Source: Kibdelosporangium philippinense
GTDB taxonomy: Bacteria > Actinomycetota > Actinomycetes > Mycobacteriales > Pseudonocardiaceae
Length of the DNA stretch: 64,000 nucleotides
Direction of reading: 5' to 3'
Assembly: GCF_021390435.2 (NCBI RefSeq)
Contig: NZ_JAJVCN010000003.1
Span: 1,059,501 to 1,123,500 of the forward strand
In this document: positions 60,509 to 64,000 of the stretch, one piece after another
How the letters are laid out: every line of letters begins with the position of its first letter
Position numbering within the stretch: position 1 is the stretch's first letter
Program-made: the position numbers and the translations under genes
Notes under the pieces: generated by a model
The model's input: only the letters and a program-made list of their open reading frames with translations
What the model was told of the DNA's origin: nothing
The model's database searches: none

Positions 60509-61210
60509 ATGGGCGAACGTGTCAAGGGACAGGGCGACGCACGGCGCGAGCGCTGGCGTGAACACCGAGCTGCCCGCCGAGAGGAGTTCGTCGAAGCAGC
60601 ACTGCGGGCACTCGCCGAACACGGCCCCGACCTGGGCATGGACCACGTCGCGCAGGCAGCAGGCGTAACAAAACCCGTGCTCTACCGCCACTTCACCGAC
60701 AAAGCAGACCTCTTTGTCGCATTGGGACAAAGAGGCACGGAAATCCTGTTCGAGCGGCTGATCCCGGCGATCAACCGCGAAGAAGCCCCGGTGCCGAGGA
60801 TCCGCAAGAGCCTCGACGCCTTCTTCGGCGTGATCGAGGACTACCCGAACCTGTACCGGCTGCTCGCCCGTCGGTCGTTTGGCGACCGTCCGGTGGACTC
60901 AGACCCGGTCCGTGAGGACAAAGAGCTGATCGCCGCGGCTTTGACCAGCTTGCTCGGCGACTACATGCGCGCGTTGAACCTGGATTCCGGCGCGGCGGAA
61001 CCATGGGCCTACTCGATCGTCGGAATGGTCCAGACGACCGGGGAATGGTGGCTGGAGCGCCGGTCGATGTCACGGGACGCGATCGTCGAATACCTCACCA
61101 CGATCATCTGGGCCGCGATCGACGGATTCCTGCGTCAGCACAACGTGCAAATAGCGCCGGACAAGCCATTCGAAGTGAACAAAGTCGTTCAGCTGAGGAG
61201 AATCCAGTGA
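60509..61210 (+). CDS. TetR-family transcriptional regulator
   Basis: A 233-residue TetR protein with helix-turn-helix LGMDHVAQAAGVTKPVLYRHFTDKADLF (about residues 42-70) and a long helical ligand domain (FGVIEDYPNLYRLLARRSFGD and WAYSIVGMVQTTGEWWLERRSM). It is transcribed away from the AurF-like gene and very likely represses it and itself through the palindrome at 60471-60495. Its stop overlaps the GTG of the DUF4873 gene by four bases. Confidence 0.92.
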   Translation: MGERVKGQGDARRERWREHRAARREEFVEAALRALAEHGPDLGMDHVAQAAGVTKPVLYRHFTDKADLFVALGQRGTEILFERLIPAINREEAPVPRIRKSLDAFFGVIEDYPNLYRLLARRSFGDRPVDSDPVREDKELIAAALTSLLGDYMRALNLDSGAAEPWAYSIVGMVQTTGEWWLERRSMSRDAIVEYLTTIIWAAIDGFLRQHNVQIAPDKPFEVNKVVQLRRIQ

Positions 61211-61509
61211 CCGAGCACGACGAAGAGGGCTACACCGGTCCGGCGACCTTGCTGGTCGGAGACAAAGAGGTCCCCGTCGAAGTGGAGCTGCGCGGGTACT
61301 TCCAGCCGATCGACGGCTACTACCACTGGTACGGCCGCGTGCGGGAAAGCTCTGAACTGGCATCCCTGGCAGGCGGGAAGAAGACCGCCGCGAGGGTACG
61401 AACTCCGCAAGGCGAGGCCGCAGCCGAAGTGTCCGATCCGGATCCGTGGAACAGGTACCGCATCACCGGGACGAGCACGCCACCGTTCCAGACAGACCTG
61501 ACGGCCTAA
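61207..61509 (+). CDS. DUF4873 domain protein
   Basis: A 100-residue protein that begins VTEHDEEGYTGPATLLVGD and contains GYFQPIDGYYHWYGRVRES, the marks of DUF4873. That domain is also found fused to the end of flavin monooxygenases. Coupled to the TetR gene by a 4-nt overlap, so it may belong to the same oxidative pathway as the AurF-like enzyme. It stops 5 bp before a 46-bp palindrome. Confidence 0.8.
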   Translation: MTEHDEEGYTGPATLLVGDKEVPVEVELRGYFQPIDGYYHWYGRVRESSELASLAGGKKTAARVRTPQGEAAAEVSDPDPWNRYRITGTSTPPFQTDLTA

Positions 61510-61514
61510 AAGAC

Positions 61515-61560
61515 CTCGTGAGTGGTTATCAAGGTTCTAACCTTGATAACCACTCACGAG
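61515..61560. repeat. 46-bp dispersed palindrome, copy 5 (nearly perfect)
   Basis: The most regular copy: 22-bp arms (beginning CTCGTGAGTGGTTATCAAGG) are perfectly complementary with only CT at the centre. It lies exactly between two convergent genes, 5 bp from the stop of each (61509 and 61566). Confidence 0.95.
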
Positions 61561-61565
61561 TCTTT

Positions 61566-61796
61566 TCAGGACTTGACGGTGAAACCGACCTTGCGGGTGT
61601 CCGCGGTGCCGATCTCCACGTAGGCCACGCGAGCGGCCGGGATGATGTAGCGGCGGCCTTTGTCGTCGACAAGGGTGAGCTGGCCTGCGGGGTTCTTCAG
61701 CGCGTCGGCCACCAGCGCCTCAACCTCGTCGGGCGACAGGTTGCTCGTGAGGAGCAGCTCCCTTGGGCTGTCCACCACGCCGATCTTGACCTCCAC
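61566..61796 (-). CDS. DUF3107 protein
   Basis: A 76-residue DUF3107 protein (MEVKIGVVDSPRELLL, SPDEVEALVADAL, KGRRYIIPAARVAYVEIG), equivalent to Rv3208A/TB9.4. A small conserved actinobacterial cytosolic protein of unknown role. Convergent with the DUF4873 gene. Confidence 0.92.
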   Translation of the reverse strand: MEVKIGVVDSPRELLLTSNLSPDEVEALVADALKNPAGQLTLVDDKGRRYIIPAARVAYVEIGTADTRKVGFTVKS

Positions 61797-61835
61797 GCTG
61801 ACCTCCAGCTTGTGCCTCTTGGTGATGGGAGCAGA

Positions 61836-62507
61836 TTATCCGAGTCCGAGCGCGGTCATCCGCTTGCCGTGCGCCTGCTGCAACCGCCGGAACAGCGCCG
61901 CGATTCCCGCGAGATCGCCGGAACCCGTCACGATCAGCTCCGTCAGCCCGTCGCGTTCGGCCACGATGTACTGGGCCTGCGTCAACCCTTCGCCCAGCAG
62001 CCTCCTGCCCCACAAGGTCAGTCTGTCGCGCAGCGTCCGGTCCGCCTCACACGCCGCGCGGACTTCGCGCTCAGCGAACGCCGAATGCCCTGTGTCGGCG
62101 AGCACACCGAGCACCAGTGCCTTCGTCGACTCGTCGAGCCAGTTCGCCAGCTGGCTGTAGAGGTCAGCCGCGAGACCGTCGAACACGTAGGCCTTCACGA
62201 TCGACTCGTGCCAGCTGCGCGGCGGGGTCGACGCGTGGAAGTTCTCGAAGTGCTGGATGAACGGCTGCATCGCCTCGGTCGGCGCCACGCCGTGCGCGGT
62301 GAGGTACTGCTCGATCTTGCTGTAGTGCCCGATCTCGGCCGCCGCCATCACCGACAGCGCCGCGCGCCCTGCCAGGGTCGGCGCGCTGCGGGCGTCCTCT
62401 GCCAGCCGGTCGAACGCCGACAGCTCGCCGTAGGCCAGCACGCCCAGTAGATCAACAACTCCATCCTGTAGCCGTGCGGAGTCCACCACAGAATCAGCCT
62501 CGCTCAT
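61836..62507 (-). CDS. ferritin-like fold protein (MiaE-like)
   Basis: A 223-residue helical protein of the ferritin-like family of Rv3210c. Possible metal ligands are Glu28 in AYGELSAFDRL, EIGHYSKIE (Glu, His), and Glu/His in DTGHSAFAEREV. It resembles the tRNA hydroxylase MiaE in fold, but not enough is seen to assign that reaction. It is divergent from the DEAD-box helicase gene. Confidence 0.85.
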   Translation of the reverse strand: MSEADSVVDSARLQDGVVDLLGVLAYGELSAFDRLAEDARSAPTLAGRAALSVMAAAEIGHYSKIEQYLTAHGVAPTEAMQPFIQHFENFHASTPPRSWHESIVKAYVFDGLAADLYSQLANWLDESTKALVLGVLADTGHSAFAEREVRAACEADRTLRDRLTLWGRRLLGEGLTQAQYIVAERDGLTELIVTGSGDLAGIAALFRRLQQAHGKRMTALGLG

Positions 62508-62725
62508 GGCGGTGAGCGTAACGGCAGGACAGCCCAGGTAGACTCGGTGTGACGCCCGGCGTACCCAACGCCGTGAGGCGACGTTGTATGACAGTGACGG
62601 CCAAGCCCGTCACGTGGAGGGTGTGTGCACGCCACGCTGGCCCTCCCGCGCAGGCGCCCCAGCGCCGAGCAGCGGTCGAGCGGCCCAACCAGGGCAGTGC
62701 GCACTGGTAAAGAGAGGCGATCACC
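62508..62725 (+). other. long GC-rich leader of the DEAD-box helicase gene
   Basis: About 220 bp between divergent starts. No gene is convincing. Short inverted repeats occur (for example GGCGTACC/GGGTACGCC-like arms near 62547). The end carries GAGAGG eight bases before the CTG used as start. A long structured leader would fit post-transcriptional control, as known for some RNA helicase genes. Confidence 0.4.
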
Positions 62726-64000
62726 CTGAGTTCTACCCAAGAGAATCTGGACCCGGTAGCGCTGGAACACAGCGAAGCCGGCGTTCCCGACACTGACACG
62801 TCCCACCCGCTGCAGGCAGGCGCTCCGGTCAGGGGCGACTCCCCGACCTTCGCCGAGTTCGGCGTCCGTGACGAGATCGTCAAGGCCCTGTCCGCCGCCG
62901 GCATCGATCGCACGTTCGCGATCCAGGAGCTCACGCTCCCGCTGGCCATGTCCGGCGACGACATCATCGGCCAGGCCCGGACCGGGATGGGCAAGACCCT
63001 CGGGTTCGGCGTCCCGCTGCTGCACCGGCTGCAGACGCCGGGCGACGGCACCCCGCAAGCGCTTGTCGTCGTGCCGACCCGTGAGCTGTGTCTGCAGGTC
63101 ACGCACGATCTGACCGACGCGAGCAAGCACCTTGGCGTGCGGATCCTTTCGGTTTACGGAGGCCGCCCGTACGAGCAGCAGATCTCGGCACTGCGCAAGG
63201 GCGTCGACGTGGTCGTCGGTACGCCCGGCCGACTGCTTGACCTGGCCGAACAGCGTCACCTGGTGCTCGGCAAGGTCCGCTCGTTGGTGCTGGACGAGGC
63301 GGACGAGATGCTCGACCTCGGCTTCCTTCCCGACATCGAGCGAATCCTCGGAATGGTGCCCGACGAGCGGCAGACCATGCTGTTCTCGGCCACGATGCCC
63401 GGCCCGATCATCACGCTGGCCCGCACGTTCCTGCGCCAGCCGACGCACATCCGCGCCGAGGAGAACGACCAAGGCGCCATTCACGAGCGCACCCGTCAGT
63501 TCGTCTACCGCGCGCACTCGCTGGACAAGGAAGAGATCGTCGCACGGGCGCTGCAGTCCGAGGGCCGCGGCCTGACGATGATCTTCGCGAGGACCAAGCG
63601 GACCGCCCAGAAGGTGGCCGACGACCTGGCCGAGCGCGGTTTCGCGGCCGCGGCCGTGCACGGCGACCTCGGTCAGGGCGCTCGTGAGAAGGCGCTGCGC
63701 GCGTTCCGGTCCGGCAAGGTGGACGTGCTGGTCGCGACCGATGTGGCGGCGCGCGGTATCGACATCGACGACGTCACGCACGTGATCAACTTCCAGTGCC
63801 CCGAGGACGAGAAGACCTACGTGCACCGGATCGGCCGCACGGGCCGCGCCGGGCGCACCGGCGTCGCGATCACGCTGGTCGACTGGGACGAGGAGTACCG
63901 CTGGAAGTCCATCAGCGACGCACTCGGCCTTGACATGCCCGAGCCGGTCGAGACGTACTCCACGTCCGACCACCTGTACTCCGACCTGGGCGTTCCGTCT
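62726..64000 (+). CDS. rhlE: DEAD-box RNA helicase (RhlE/RhlB-like), truncated by window edge
   Basis: 425 codons of an ATP-dependent RNA helicase, open at the right edge. In order: Q-motif region FAIQELTLPLAM, Walker A ARTGMGKT, PTREL, TPGRLLDL, DEADEML, SAT, then HGDLGQGAREKALRAFR, VATDVAARGID and HRIGRTGRAG. All helicase motifs are intact. Equivalent to Rv3211. The frame has a TAA at 62708 and, after it, no ATG, GTG or TTG before the helicase core. The likely start is CTG at 62726 (LSSTQENLDPV) with GAGAGG eight bases upstream; ATC at 62720 is the alternative. The product may help ribosome assembly or RNA turnover. Confidence 0.9.
   Translation, partial: MSSTQENLDPVALEHSEAGVPDTDTSHPLQAGAPVRGDSPTFAEFGVRDEIVKALSAAGIDRTFAIQELTLPLAMSGDDIIGQARTGMGKTLGFGVPLLHRLQTPGDGTPQALVVVPTRELCLQVTHDLTDASKHLGVRILSVYGGRPYEQQISALRKGVDVVVGTPGRLLDLAEQRHLVLGKVRSLVLDEADEMLDLGFLPDIERILGMVPDERQTMLFSATMPGPIITLARTFLRQPTHIRAEENDQGAIHERTRQFVYRAHSLDKEEIVARALQSEGRGLTMIFARTKRTAQKVADDLAERGFAAAAVHGDLGQGAREKALRAFRSGKVDVLVATDVAARGIDIDDVTHVINFQCPEDEKTYVHRIGRTGRAGRTGVAITLVDWDEEYRWKSISDALGLDMPEPVETYSTSDHLYSDLGVPS

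Noticed and set aside
16340..61560. 46-bp palindromes as insertion-sequence ends
   Set aside because: No transposase and no target-site duplication could be seen around individual copies; each is a complete self-contained palindrome.
1..64000. tRNA, rRNA or riboswitch genes
   Set aside because: No T-loop GGTTCGAATCC-type boxes, rRNA segments or cobalamin-riboswitch boxes were found by eye, including upstream of cobD; a covariance-model scan would be decisive.

Overview
This is a high-GC actinomycete chromosome segment. The gene set suggests a Pseudonocardiaceae-type bacterium (Amycolatopsis/Kibdelosporangium-like): tandem TIGR04222 proteins, a DUF3558 lipoprotein with PPE-like and EspG partners, AdnAB, F420- and molybdopterin-dependent enzymes, and frequent GTG starts with 4-nt stop/start overlaps. 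The genus is an inference. The gene order nudC, potassium channel, adnB, adnA, alpha/beta hydrolase, ATL protein, APH-like protein, moeZ, DUF3152, TetR, DUF3107, ferritin-like protein and rhlE parallels the Mycobacterium tuberculosis Rv3199c-Rv3211 block. Accessory modules are spliced into this conserved backbone.

Layout. 0-3.5 kb: two TIGR04222 proteins, a secreted GH18 chitinase and cobD. 3.5-10.4 kb: a translationally coupled JetA-JetB-JetC (Wadjet type II, SMC-like) operon with no JetD nuclease beside it. 10.4-15.4 kb: a regulator-like gene, a small membrane protein, an ESX-associated cluster and two PH-domain membrane proteins. 15.5-25.8 kb: gluconokinase with an F420 enzyme, an operon of M16 active subunit, M16 inactive subunit and NudC, DUF2207, a zinc metallopeptidase, LexA, a K+ channel and a DoxX protein. 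25.7-33.4 kb: the AdnAB helicase-nuclease pair and a proline iminopeptidase.

33.9-41.8 kb is the most unusual stretch. It encodes homologues of three enzymes of the fungal galactosaminogalactan cluster: Agd3/CE18 deacetylase (two copies), Ega3/GH114 and Sph3/GH135. With them are nucleotide-sugar genes (dehydrogenase, epimerase, nucleotidyltransferase). Several members are damaged by frameshifts and by one deletion that fuses two truncated genes, while the flanking housekeeping genes are intact. I read it as a decaying bacterial cationic-exopolysaccharide locus.

41.9-54.4 kb: a hydrolase, an orphan NarL-type regulator, an ATL protein and a complete nitrate assimilation block. The block consists of nasA, an electron-transfer flavoprotein and narK, then nirB, nirD, a HemD-type regulator/synthase and a sirohydrochlorin ferrochelatase, with GlnR-like boxes before nasA and nirB. 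54.5-64 kb: conserved actinobacterial genes (APH-like, moeZ, DUF3152 protease, hydrolase, two TetR regulators, AurF-like diiron enzyme, DUF4873, DUF3107, ferritin-like, DEAD-box helicase running off the end).

A dispersed 46-bp palindrome (arms CTCGTGAGTGGTTA / TAACCACTCACGAG) occurs five times, always at gene ends and four times between convergent genes. In several places it supplies the stop codon. It looks like a species-specific bidirectional terminator or mobile palindrome. No rRNA, tRNA, CRISPR or transposase was seen.
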